From: JAZKBN01 sp040388605
GTDB lineage: Bacteria > Bacteroidota > Bacteroidia > Cytophagales > Flexibacteraceae
Assembly (NCBI GenBank): GCA_040388605.1
Contig: JAZKBN010000043.1
Location: 1 to 39,623, forward strand
Direction: 5' to 3'
Length of the DNA stretch: 39,623 bases
Position 1 is the first letter of the stretch, and every line of letters starts with the position of its first letter. This document shows positions 22,715 through 30,370 of this stretch, piece by piece. A model generated the notes under the pieces. The model ran no database searches. It worked only from the letters and a program-made list of their open reading frames with translations, and was not told where the DNA came from. Position numbers and translations under genes: made by a program.

Positions 22715-23416
22715 ATGAACCGCATCGACCGCCTTTTCGGCATCACCACCATGCTGCAATCGAAGAAATACGTTTCAGCGGAAAAGATTGCCGAGAAATT
22801 TGAAATCAGCGTTCGCACCGTTTACCGCGATGTGAAGGCACTTTCGGAACAGGGCATACCGGTGAGCTTTGAGCAGAACAGGGGCTATTTCCTGGTGCAG
22901 GGCTATTTTTTGCCCCCGGTTGCTTTTACAAAAGAAGAAGCCAACGCGCTGCTGCTCATGGAAAAGCTCATTTTCGGTTTTGCCGATAAGTCTATTCACG
23001 GCCATTATAATTCGGCGCTCAATAAAGTAAAGTCGGTATTGCGTAAACCCGAAAAAGACAGGCTGGAGCAGCTGAACGGGCAAATAAAGATGAATGTTTG
23101 CGAGCATTTCGCAGGCAATTATGATTACCTGGCCGCCCTGCAAACCGCCGTTTCAGAAAGGCATATCATTGAAGTGGAATACCGGAACAACAAGGGCATT
23201 ACAAGCACAAGGCAATTAGAACCCATCGGCATGGTCTTTTATGGTTCGGCATGGCATATAATTGCCTGGTGCCACCTCAGGCAGGAATACCGCGATTTTA
23301 AGGTGGTGCATATACTTCGCTTAATGTCAACCGGCATGCCCTTCAGGCGTGAAGATCATATATCGCTCAACGATTATATTGCCGGGCTGCAAATAAGCCG
23401 GGCACTGGTTATGTAA
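22715..23416 (+). CDS. YafY-family HTH/WYL-domain regulator
   Basis: A 233-aa protein. The N-terminal HTH_11 domain (MNRIDRLFGITTMLQSKKYV, then SAEKIAEKFEISVRTVYRDV, to ~60) binds DNA. The C-terminal WYL domain (~135-225) contains GSAWHIIAWCHLRQEYRDFK, where the eponymous W-Y-L becomes W-H-I. WYL domains sense small or nucleic-acid ligands. It lies 88 bp upstream of the DinB-like gene on the same strand, a pairing often seen in Bacteroidota and Firmicutes, so it may regulate that gene. Confidence 0.88.
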   Translation: MNRIDRLFGITTMLQSKKYVSAEKIAEKFEISVRTVYRDVKALSEQGIPVSFEQNRGYFLVQGYFLPPVAFTKEEANALLLMEKLIFGFADKSIHGHYNSALNKVKSVLRKPEKDRLEQLNGQIKMNVCEHFAGNYDYLAALQTAVSERHIIEVEYRNNKGITSTRQLEPIGMVFYGSAWHIIAWCHLRQEYRDFKVVHILRLMSTGMPFRREDHISLNDYIAGLQISRALVM

Positions 23417-23504
23417 TTATTTTTCGGGCAGTAATCCAGGCTGCCATAGGGCTGTCAGTGCGGTGGTTTTCCTTTGTGGTATCAATCATTAAAATACCGA
23501 ACCA

Positions 23505-24002
23505 ATGACACTTACAAATATGTTCCTAAAACAGCTGGAACAGGAATCTGAAGTTACCCGCAAAATGCTTTCCATAGCGCCTGCCGATAAATTCGATTGG
23601 CAGCCGCACCCCAAAAGTATGACCTTGGGAAAGCTGGCAACCCATATAGCAGAATTGCCGGGCTGGATTACCACCGCCATAGAAACCGACGGCCTCGACT
23701 TTGCCGTAAACCAACGCGGTTCCGAAACCATAAGCAGCCACAGCGGCCTGATGGAATTTTTCGAGAAAGAACTGGCCCGCGGACGTGCCTCTTTACAAAA
23801 TGCCACAGATGCAGACCTGCTCCCGAACTGGACCATGCGTAAGGGCAATTATATTATCAGTGTACGCTCTAAGGAAGAGGTGGTGCGCATGTGTGTAAAC
23901 CAAATAATACACCATCGTGCCCAATTGGGTGTATTCCTGCGCCTGCTGAATGTGCCCATTCCCGGCAGCTACGGCCAAAGCGCCGACGAATTGGGCATGT
24001 AA
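23505..24002 (+). CDS. DinB-like four-helix protein with an incomplete metal site
   Basis: A 165-aa protein of the DinB/YfiT-like metalloenzyme superfamily. H47 (GKLATHIAELPGW) fits the first metal ligand. The C-terminal motif is VNQIIHHRAQLGVFLRL (131-147), followed by the typical PIPGSYGQSADE end. Family members usually have H-x3-H here; this one has Q133-x3-H137, so one of the three histidines is replaced. It may bind metal differently or be inactive. Family members include thiol S-transferases, but the substrate here is unknown. Confidence 0.85.
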   Translation: MTLTNMFLKQLEQESEVTRKMLSIAPADKFDWQPHPKSMTLGKLATHIAELPGWITTAIETDGLDFAVNQRGSETISSHSGLMEFFEKELARGRASLQNATDADLLPNWTMRKGNYIISVRSKEEVVRMCVNQIIHHRAQLGVFLRLLNVPIPGSYGQSADELGM

Positions 24003-24032
24003 ACTATAGCAAGTCAAATTCACAATCTATCA

Positions 24033-24071
24033 ATAACAGAAAAGGCCGGCAAAACCGACCTTTTCTGTTAT
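24033..24071. terminator. Bidirectional terminator between dinB-like gene and pnkp
   Basis: ATAACAGAAAAGGCCGG (24033-24049) pairs with CCGACCTTTTCTGTTAT (24055-24071) with one mismatch around a CAAAA loop. It separates two converging genes and can serve both. Confidence 0.8.
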
Positions 24072-24105
24072 ATAAATATGTTATGCAAAACTATGCCTGC
24101 CCCCG

Positions 24106-26739
24106 TTAAAGCCTCGGGTCAAGCGGTTCGCTTTCCAAAGCCAAAACACCGAAAGCGCAGCTATGCACTTTGCTTAATGGTTTTTTAGCCACAAACCTGT
24201 CGAGGCCCTCTAAGCCCAGTGCAAATTCACGAATGGCCAAAGATCTTTTTGCCGCCAGACCCCTTGATTTTAATCGGCTTAAATTCTGCGGTTCTGTGTA
24301 CTCGGGGCCGTAAATAATACGCAGGTATTCACGGCCGCGCACTTTTACAGCAGGTTGCACAATACCTCTTTGATTTCGGGCTATGAAATCTAAAGGCTTT
24401 ACAACCATTCCCTCGCCGCCTTCGGCGGTTAAAGAAAGCCACCAATCTGTAGCTGCCTGAATGCTCAGCTCACTTTCAAGATCAACTATCCTGTAATGAG
24501 TTGCGATCAAAACCTCTTCATCGGCAAGGCACATTTTTTTGATTTCTTCCATGTGCCATACATGGTTTTCGTCGGTATGCACTTTGCCCTCGGTAGCCAA
24601 TATATGAAAGGGGGCCAGCTTCAGATCTTCCAATTTATTAACCGGTCGGCAGTAGTTGCGGTAAGCTGTTACGAAACTTTCAGCCTCGTTAAGCCTGCCT
24701 TTATAACGTTCAGCCAAGGCCTCGCCTTCGGCATTCCTGAGGCGAAATTGCTCCAAAACCTTAACGGCCTCGGCCATGGCCTTGGTTGCGGCAGCGCCTA
24801 CTGCGGCATATTGCGCATCTATAAGCGCCTGTGCTTTAGCGTTCCATGGCATAAGCTCGGTATCGAGGCAAACCCAGTCAGTTTTAAAGCGATCATAGAA
24901 ACCGGTAACGCTTAAGGCTTGATTTAGCCTATGCAGTAAATCCTGCTCGGTGGCCTTATCGTTGAAAAAGGCCCTGCCGGTACGTGTGTAAATAACTCCG
25001 ATGCCCTCGCCTGTTATGCCGAAGCGACTTTTTACAGTTTCTTCGTTTTTAGCCACAACAACTATAGCCCTTGAACCCATGTGCTTTTCCTCGCAGACCA
25101 CCTTTTTAACACCAGCAGCTTTGTAGTAATCAAAAGCATTGGCAGGGTATTCCAGGAAATCAGGCAGTGCCGATGTTTCGCAGGGGCTCATGGTTGGCGG
25201 CAGGTAAATAAGCCATTTGGGGTTAACGGCAAAACGGCTCATCACTTCAAGGGCAGCCGCCGCATTGGCCTCGGGAACCGATATGAAATTATTATAGCCG
25301 GTTTCAATCAATTGCCTGCCGGTGAAATCTGCAATATCAGGCACGTCATCGTTTTCATGCTGCAGGCTGAGGCCGGGAGTATTGGGAAAGGGGTGCATGT
25401 TTACCGATTCAGTTGAAGAGGAAGCAAGCGTTCGTAAAACTGCATCGAATGGCACCAAAGGTTCCGGAAGAGCGCCAATAGGCCTCACCGGTTCTGCATA
25501 AACCTTAAATGCCCTCACCGACACGAGTTCCCTTTCGGGGTAACGCAAAGCTGTAAGCGAGCCGCCGAATACGCAGCCGGTATCTATGTCAATGGTATTG
25601 TTGAGCCATTGCGCTTCAACAACGGGGGTATGGCCGTACACCACTGTTGCCCTGCCCTTGTATTCCGCAGCCCAATTGTGACGAACCGGGAGGCCGAATT
25701 CATCGGTTTCGCCGGTTGTTTCGCCGTAGAGGCAAAACCTGCGCACATCGCCGGAACCGCGGCCATGCATTTCTTCCCTCAGGCCGGCATGCGACACCAC
25801 AAGCCTGCCTTCATCGAATACGTAATGGCTTATCAGGCCATCTATAAACTTTCTTACCTCTTCCCTGAATTCCGGGCTTTCTTTGCTGAATTGGGCAACA
25901 GATTTATCTAGGCCGTGGGTGAGCTGCACATTTTTACCGTCGAGCCAACGTTTGAGTTTCTCATCGTGGTTTCCGGGCAGGCAGTAAGCATCACCGGCAG
26001 CCGTCATTGCCATAATAAGCCTGAATACTTCAGGGGTTTTAGGTCCGCGGTCTGCCATGTCGCCGGCAAATACAGCTTTTCGGCCTGCAGGGTGCGCCCA
26101 TGATGTTCCGTTTTGTATATAGCCAAGCTCGGTCAGCAAGGCGGTAAGCTCATCGTAACAGCCATGTATATCGCCTATAATATCGAGCGGGCCGTGCTCA
26201 TGTTTTTTATTGTTATATAGGGGCGCACGCACAATTTCAGTTACCGCATCGGCCTCCTCAACAGATCTGAATTCAAAAACATGCCTGAAACCTTCCTGCT
26301 TTAAGCGTTTGATGCTTCTTTTAATGTTCGAAATATGGCGGGGAATAACATGTGCGCCCATGTTGCGGTTGCTGCGCAAACTGTTCCTTGCCGAGCATAC
26401 ATTTGCAGGCATATTTAAAACGATGGCTATGGGCAACACATGGAATTCGCGGGCCAGCTTTATCCAGTCTGTACGGTCGGCTTCATGCACATTGGTGGCA
26501 TCTATTACGGTAAGCAGCCCGCTTTTTAAGCGTATGCCGGTTATATACCGTGCCAGCGCAAAGGCATCTGCCGTTGCCGACTGGTTATTTTCATCGTTGC
26601 TCACCAAAGCCCGGCATGCATCTGAAGATACTATTTCTGAAGGTTTAAAATGCCTGGCTGCAAATGTTGATTTGCCTGAGCCGGTGGCTCCCATGAGCAG
26701 CACCAGCGAAAGTTCGGGAATGTTTATTGAGGGGCTCAT
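24106..26739 (-). CDS. pnkp: Bacterial polynucleotide kinase-phosphatase-ligase of the RNA-repair system
   Basis: An 877-aa trifunctional enzyme, the expected length of bacterial Pnkp (~850-870). The N-terminal 5'-OH kinase (1-~170) has P-loop GATGSGKST (17-25). The central metallophosphatase (~185-400) has GDIHGC (189-194), GDMADRGP (226-233), GNHDEKL (257-263) and SHAG (316-319); it removes 2',3'-cyclic and 3' phosphates. The C-terminal adenylyltransferase/ligase (~480-877) has motif I EKHMGSR with nucleotidyl Lys552, DTELMPW (626-632), EGMVVKP (776-782) and VKVRG (798-802). All key residues are present. It is encoded 43 bp after hen1 on the same strand. Pnkp heals cut RNA ends and seals them together with Hen1. 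Confidence 0.96.
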   Translation of the reverse strand: MSPSINIPELSLVLLMGATGSGKSTFAARHFKPSEIVSSDACRALVSNDENNQSATADAFALARYITGIRLKSGLLTVIDATNVHEADRTDWIKLAREFHVLPIAIVLNMPANVCSARNSLRSNRNMGAHVIPRHISNIKRSIKRLKQEGFRHVFEFRSVEEADAVTEIVRAPLYNNKKHEHGPLDIIGDIHGCYDELTALLTELGYIQNGTSWAHPAGRKAVFAGDMADRGPKTPEVFRLIMAMTAAGDAYCLPGNHDEKLKRWLDGKNVQLTHGLDKSVAQFSKESPEFREEVRKFIDGLISHYVFDEGRLVVSHAGLREEMHGRGSGDVRRFCLYGETTGETDEFGLPVRHNWAAEYKGRATVVYGHTPVVEAQWLNNTIDIDTGCVFGGSLTALRYPERELVSVRAFKVYAEPVRPIGALPEPLVPFDAVLRTLASSSTESVNMHPFPNTPGLSLQHENDDVPDIADFTGRQLIETGYNNFISVPEANAAAALEVMSRFAVNPKWLIYLPPTMSPCETSALPDFLEYPANAFDYYKAAGVKKVVCEEKHMGSRAIVVVAKNEETVKSRFGITGEGIGVIYTRTGRAFFNDKATEQDLLHRLNQALSVTGFYDRFKTDWVCLDTELMPWNAKAQALIDAQYAAVGAAATKAMAEAVKVLEQFRLRNAEGEALAERYKGRLNEAESFVTAYRNYCRPVNKLEDLKLAPFHILATEGKVHTDENHVWHMEEIKKMCLADEEVLIATHYRIVDLESELSIQAATDWWLSLTAEGGEGMVVKPLDFIARNQRGIVQPAVKVRGREYLRIIYGPEYTEPQNLSRLKSRGLAAKRSLAIREFALGLEGLDRFVAKKPLSKVHSCAFGVLALESEPLDPRL

Positions 26740-26782
26740 TATATGGTTGATACCTGTGTTTTTGCCTTCTTCTTTTCTTTGA

Positions 26783-28261
26783 TTAATTAGCCGGGCCTGC
26801 CGGGCTTGGGGTTTTTCCGGAATAGGAATTGGTAAATACCGCCATTTGGCTTAATGCACCCAGCTCGGCATCTTCCTCACCTACTGCGCTGAGAACAAAT
26901 GAATAGCCGTATTCGGAAGATACCTTTGCCGCCCAGGCGGCAAATTGGGCACGGGTCCATTCAAAGCGGTGATCCTTGTGGCGCATTTGCCCTTCCTTAT
27001 GGTCGGTAAACCGAACATTGTATTCTGCATTCGGCGTGGTAACCACTATAGTTCGCGGCCTGGCATAACCAAATACCGATTTTTCAAGCGCCGATAGTCT
27101 TGACTCATCGAGGTGCTCTATGACTTCAATAAGCGCCGCAGCATCAAAACCATTGAGGCGCTTGTCGCGGTAAGTAAGCGCACCATGTATTAAGCTGATT
27201 CTTGCAGCCTGCCTTTCGGGCAGCTTTTCAATGTTCAGGCGTTCTTTGGCTATTTCCAGTGAACGCAGGCTTACATCCATTCCCAATATAAAATCGAATT
27301 GCTTTTCGGACAGGAGCAGTTTTAAAAGCTTGCCTTCGCCGCAGCCCAAATCTGCCACCCGCCTTGCACCAGATTGGATTATAACAGCTTTCGCTGTTTG
27401 CAGGCGCAGCTCATGAATGTTTTGCCTGAGCACGGCAGGGGCATCAGGGGCAGCCGTTGTTCCCGGCTCAGCTGCTGTTTCAGCATCGGCTGCATCTATG
27501 ACAGATTCAGGTTCCGGCTCCGATTCATCTTTACTGATTAAAACACTCAAAGCCCGGTTAGCCAATGAAGGCAGGTTTTTCAGGTAACGACGTACAATAA
27601 AGGCCCTTGAAGGGTGGTTCTCCAGCCAGCCGGTTCCTTTGCTCATCAGTTTTTCCACCTCGGCTTCGGCAAGCCAGTAATGCTTGTCGGTATCGCAAAC
27701 GGGCATTAATATGTAGAGGTGCGAAAGCAATTGCTTAAGGGTAATGGTATGCTGCAGCTCAACAGTATAATGGTTGCTCGGGCCCCATTCTGTAAAAACC
27801 GAATCTAAGTTGTGCCTTGTAAAGCTCAGCGTATAGCCCAATGGTTCAAACAATTGCTTCAGTACGTTCTCGCCGCCTTTAACATGGAGCACAGCTATTT
27901 TTACTGTGAAAGGAAGGGCCTTTTCTGCCAGCTCCGGCTTATCACGGCAATTACCGTTTAAGGCCGAAGAAAATGCTTTTGCTATGGCTGCGCTCATAAA
28001 TGAGCCCGCTACGTATGGCCTGTCGTTCACGTATTGCGCAAGTGCAAAATCGTTTCCTTTCGGGCTGCTTTTACGAACCAGGCCAACAGGGTCAATGTCG
28101 AGCAGGAGGGCGGCAGTACATTGCTCCTCGTCGGCTACGGGGTAAAACACATGGGCATACCCGGCCGAAAGCTCGGTTGTTTGCAGGCGTCCGGGATGCT
28201 TATGCAGCAGGAAACCTAAATCTGTAGCCGGGTAATGGGTGGTGGTTATTGTGAGCAGCAT
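26783..28261 (-). CDS. hen1: Hen1: 3'-terminal RNA ribose 2'-O-methyltransferase
   Basis: 492 aa from the ATG at 28261 (MLLTITTTHYPATDLGFLLH), the typical start of bacterial Hen1. The longer frame to 28444 runs through the regulatory palindrome and is not credible. Residues 1-~240 are the bacterial Hen1 N-terminal domain needed for Pnkp ligase activity. Residues ~245-277 are an acidic/Ala linker. Residues ~285-480 are the methyltransferase with SAM motif DLGCGEG (304-310), E379, E382 and H383 (EVIEHL) and H431 (HRFEWTR), the expected manganese ligands. It methylates the 2'-OH at the 3' end before ligation, protecting the repaired site from renewed cleavage by the same ribotoxin. Confidence 0.95.
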   Translation of the reverse strand: MLLTITTTHYPATDLGFLLHKHPGRLQTTELSAGYAHVFYPVADEEQCTAALLLDIDPVGLVRKSSPKGNDFALAQYVNDRPYVAGSFMSAAIAKAFSSALNGNCRDKPELAEKALPFTVKIAVLHVKGGENVLKQLFEPLGYTLSFTRHNLDSVFTEWGPSNHYTVELQHTITLKQLLSHLYILMPVCDTDKHYWLAEAEVEKLMSKGTGWLENHPSRAFIVRRYLKNLPSLANRALSVLISKDESEPEPESVIDAADAETAAEPGTTAAPDAPAVLRQNIHELRLQTAKAVIIQSGARRVADLGCGEGKLLKLLLSEKQFDFILGMDVSLRSLEIAKERLNIEKLPERQAARISLIHGALTYRDKRLNGFDAAALIEVIEHLDESRLSALEKSVFGYARPRTIVVTTPNAEYNVRFTDHKEGQMRHKDHRFEWTRAQFAAWAAKVSSEYGYSFVLSAVGEEDAELGALSQMAVFTNSYSGKTPSPAGPAN

Positions 28262-28365
28262 GGGTGGTATTATTAATACGGTAAACCGGTAAGCCGGGTT
28301 TTTGCCTGCCGGAAAAGGGCCGATTGTATGCCTCTTCCGAATTGCATGGCACAAAGGAAAACAGC

Positions 28366-28390
28366 AACTGCGCAGTCTTTTTGCGCAGTT
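28366..28390. promoter_or_regulatory. Inverted repeat, candidate operator of the RNA-repair regulator
   Basis: A perfect 9-bp inverted repeat, AACTGCGCA (28366-28374) and TGCGCAGTT (28382-28390), with a 7-bp spacer. It lies in the 166-bp gap between the divergent hen1 and WYL-regulator genes. Its right arm overlaps the -33 element of the regulator's predicted promoter. A dimeric repressor bound here would cover that promoter. A hairpin role is less likely because both strands are upstream of genes. Confidence 0.6.
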
Positions 28391-28410
28391 AAAATAAATC
28401 AATAAATTTC
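28380..28410 (+). promoter_or_regulatory. Bacteroidota-type promoter of the WYL regulator
   Basis: TTTG (28380-28383), 19-nt spacer, TAAATTTC (28403-28410), one mismatch to TAnnTTTG. It ends 17 nt before the ATG at 28428. Confidence 0.55.
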
Positions 28411-28427
28411 CTGAAATATTTTCGCCC

Positions 28428-29471
28428 ATGCCGCTGAATCGCAATGCCCTTATTCGCTACCGAACCATAGACCGCTGCCTGCAAAACCGTTACAGGAAAT
28501 GGACACTGGAAGATATTACCGAAGCCTGCTCAGAGGCCCTGTATGAATACCAGGGCATAGATAAAGGCGTAAGCCGGCGCACCACACAGGCCGATATTGA
28601 AATGATGCGCAGCGATAAGCTTGGCTATGAAGCCCCCATTATTGTAACCGACAAAAAATACTACACCTACGCCGAAGGCAATTACAGCATTACCAATATA
28701 CCTCTCAACAATCATGATATGGAAATGCTCAGCGAGGTAAGCAGCCTCCTGAAGCAATTCAAAGGCTTCAGCCACTTTGCCGATTTGGAATTAATGGTTA
28801 CCAAGCTGGAAGACAAAATTTATTCCCGAACCTCTGCAAGCGCACCCATTATTGATTTTGAAAAGAACGACAACCTGAAAGGGCTTGAATGGCTTGAGGT
28901 AATCAGGAAGGCCATTGTTGCCAAAAGCAGCATGAATATAAAGTACAAATCTTTTAAGGCCAGGGAAGAATCTGAATACGGGTTCAGCGCCTATTTATTG
29001 AAAGAGTACCGCAACCGTTGGTTTGTGCTCGGCAGGGCGCACCAAAGGCATGCGCCCTTGCTGAACCTGGCGCTTGACCGCATTGTATCCGTTGAGCCGC
29101 ATACTGATAATTACCTGCTTAATACCGAAATTGATTTAGCAACGTATTACAACAACTGCATAGGTGTAACCAAATCTCCGAACCAGCGCGAATGCGAAGT
29201 GGTGTTCCGAATAAACCGTACCAATGCGCCCTATATAATTACCAAACCGCTGCACCATACCCAAAAGCTGCTCGATACCTATGAGCACCACATGGTGTTC
29301 AGTATAAAGGTAATTTTAAACTATGAGCTTGAGCGCGAGCTGCTTGGCTTTGGCTCTATGATTAAAGTGCTGCGTCCGCGCATACTTATTAAGCAAATAA
29401 AAACGCATTTAAAAACATCACTGGCCGCTTATTTAAACGATGATTCAGCGGATAAGGTCAATTCATTATAA
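28428..29471 (+). CDS. WYL-domain transcriptional regulator, divergent from hen1-pnkp
   Basis: A 347-aa protein. The N-terminal ~85 residues are a winged-HTH of the type found in larger WYL regulators (RYRTIDRCLQNRYRKWTLED, then GVSRRTTQADIEMMRSDK). The WYL domain (~150-225) includes AYLLKEYRNRWFVLGRAHQR and LNLALDRIVSVE. A C-terminal WCX-like region (~260-335) carries RECEVVFRINRTNAPYI and LRPRILIKQIKTHLK. WYL domains respond to ligands, often nucleic-acid-derived, and are recurrent regulators of defence and nucleic-acid damage systems. The divergent position and shared operator suggest it controls the RNA-repair operon and itself. Confidence 0.85.
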   Translation: MPLNRNALIRYRTIDRCLQNRYRKWTLEDITEACSEALYEYQGIDKGVSRRTTQADIEMMRSDKLGYEAPIIVTDKKYYTYAEGNYSITNIPLNNHDMEMLSEVSSLLKQFKGFSHFADLELMVTKLEDKIYSRTSASAPIIDFEKNDNLKGLEWLEVIRKAIVAKSSMNIKYKSFKAREESEYGFSAYLLKEYRNRWFVLGRAHQRHAPLLNLALDRIVSVEPHTDNYLLNTEIDLATYYNNCIGVTKSPNQRECEVVFRINRTNAPYIITKPLHHTQKLLDTYEHHMVFSIKVILNYELERELLGFGSMIKVLRPRILIKQIKTHLKTSLAAYLNDDSADKVNSL

Positions 29472-29545
29472 TAACAATTCAGCTTCAGGTAAGGTATCCG
29501 GAACAGGTTGCCTTCATTAATTGCAGCAGGATCAATTATAGCATT

Positions 29546-30229
29546 TCAATAACTAATCAGTTCCTTATGAATTTTTATCCCGGTAGTTTTATCAGAAAAC
29601 TTAAAGGAAATAATGCCAATACCCTTTGCTGCAATTAATTCATACCCTGAACTCGCGTATGAAATATTGTTCATGATAATTACATCTTTATATTCTTTTC
29701 CGCCTACAATTGTTGCCTGCATATCGGCTGTATACATAGCAATATGAGATATGGAATCATAAACAGATTCAGAATATGGGTTATAATTGGCCCATTGCAT
29801 TTTATTATCAATACGCTTGTAAGATGCAGTTACGGAAGCGGAATTATCTCTGCCAAAATATAATGAGGGCAGGCCTCTGCCGCCTATTTCAATATACTGA
29901 TTAATGTATGACTCTATACCCAGGTTTCCGCTTGTATCAATAAAACGGGAATAGGTAAGCCACCGGTTAACTTCATTTTTGCAGTCAGTTGCCTTATTTA
30001 AAACTTCCTGGCTGTAAAAAACATAAATGGTATCTTTTTCACCTGTCAGTACATTACGAAACACCTGTATTTGAGGCTTCTTAACAGGGAAGAACCAATT
30101 TAATTGGTCTTCGGTAGCATCTAAATCATAAGTATTCCCATTACAACGGTCACACCCGGTAAAGAGGATCATACTCAAAACAGAAGCAATGCAGAATGCA
30201 GGCACTTTGTAATTGAGCAGTTGTTTCAA
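29546..30229 (-). CDS. Hypothetical lipoprotein
   Basis: 227 aa. The signal has lipobox LFTGC with Cys26, so the mature protein is lipid-anchored. The mature part is mixed and Tyr/Asn-rich, with no family I recognise; it has four more cysteines (CNG at 29, C13 in the signal, CKNEVN). The gene follows the giant T9SS protein on the same strand, 142 bp after its stop, but a terminator and a promoter candidate lie between them. It converges on the WYL regulator gene. Confidence 0.65.
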   Translation of the reverse strand: MKQLLNYKVPAFCIASVLSMILFTGCDRCNGNTYDLDATEDQLNWFFPVKKPQIQVFRNVLTGEKDTIYVFYSQEVLNKATDCKNEVNRWLTYSRFIDTSGNLGIESYINQYIEIGGRGLPSLYFGRDNSASVTASYKRIDNKMQWANYNPYSESVYDSISHIAMYTADMQATIVGGKEYKDVIIMNNISYASSGYELIAAKGIGIISFKFSDKTTGIKIHKELISY

Positions 30230-30260
30230 TTAGGTTTTAGTTTATGAGTGAATACAGGCC

Positions 30261-30292
30261 CAAAATCAGGGGTTTAGCTTTGTTAATACAAA
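30261..30292 (-). promoter_or_regulatory. Promoter candidate for the hypothetical lipoprotein
   Basis: On the minus strand TTTG (30289-30292), 20-nt spacer, TGATTTTG (30261-30268), one mismatch from TAnnTTTG. It is about 32 nt before the ATG at 30229. Confidence 0.35.
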
Positions 30293-30298
30293 TAAAAT

Positions 30299-30327
30299 AA
30301 CCGCGACCGAATAATTCGAACGCGGTT
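30299..30327 (-). terminator. Terminator of the giant T9SS protein gene
   Basis: The arms AACCGCG and CGCGGTT (30299-30305 and 30321-30327) enclose a loop with a GAATAATTC palindrome. The minus strand continues ATTTTATTTG. It stands 43 nt after the stop of the giant gene. Confidence 0.65.
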
Positions 30328-30370
30328 TTTCATTTTTATTATAGCTAAAACATGCCTGTTTTTAACAAGC

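Noticed and set aside
28262..28444. N-terminal extension of Hen1 (61 residues)
   Set aside because: It would run through the inverted repeat and the opposing promoter and start; family members begin with the MLLTIT-type sequence at 28261.
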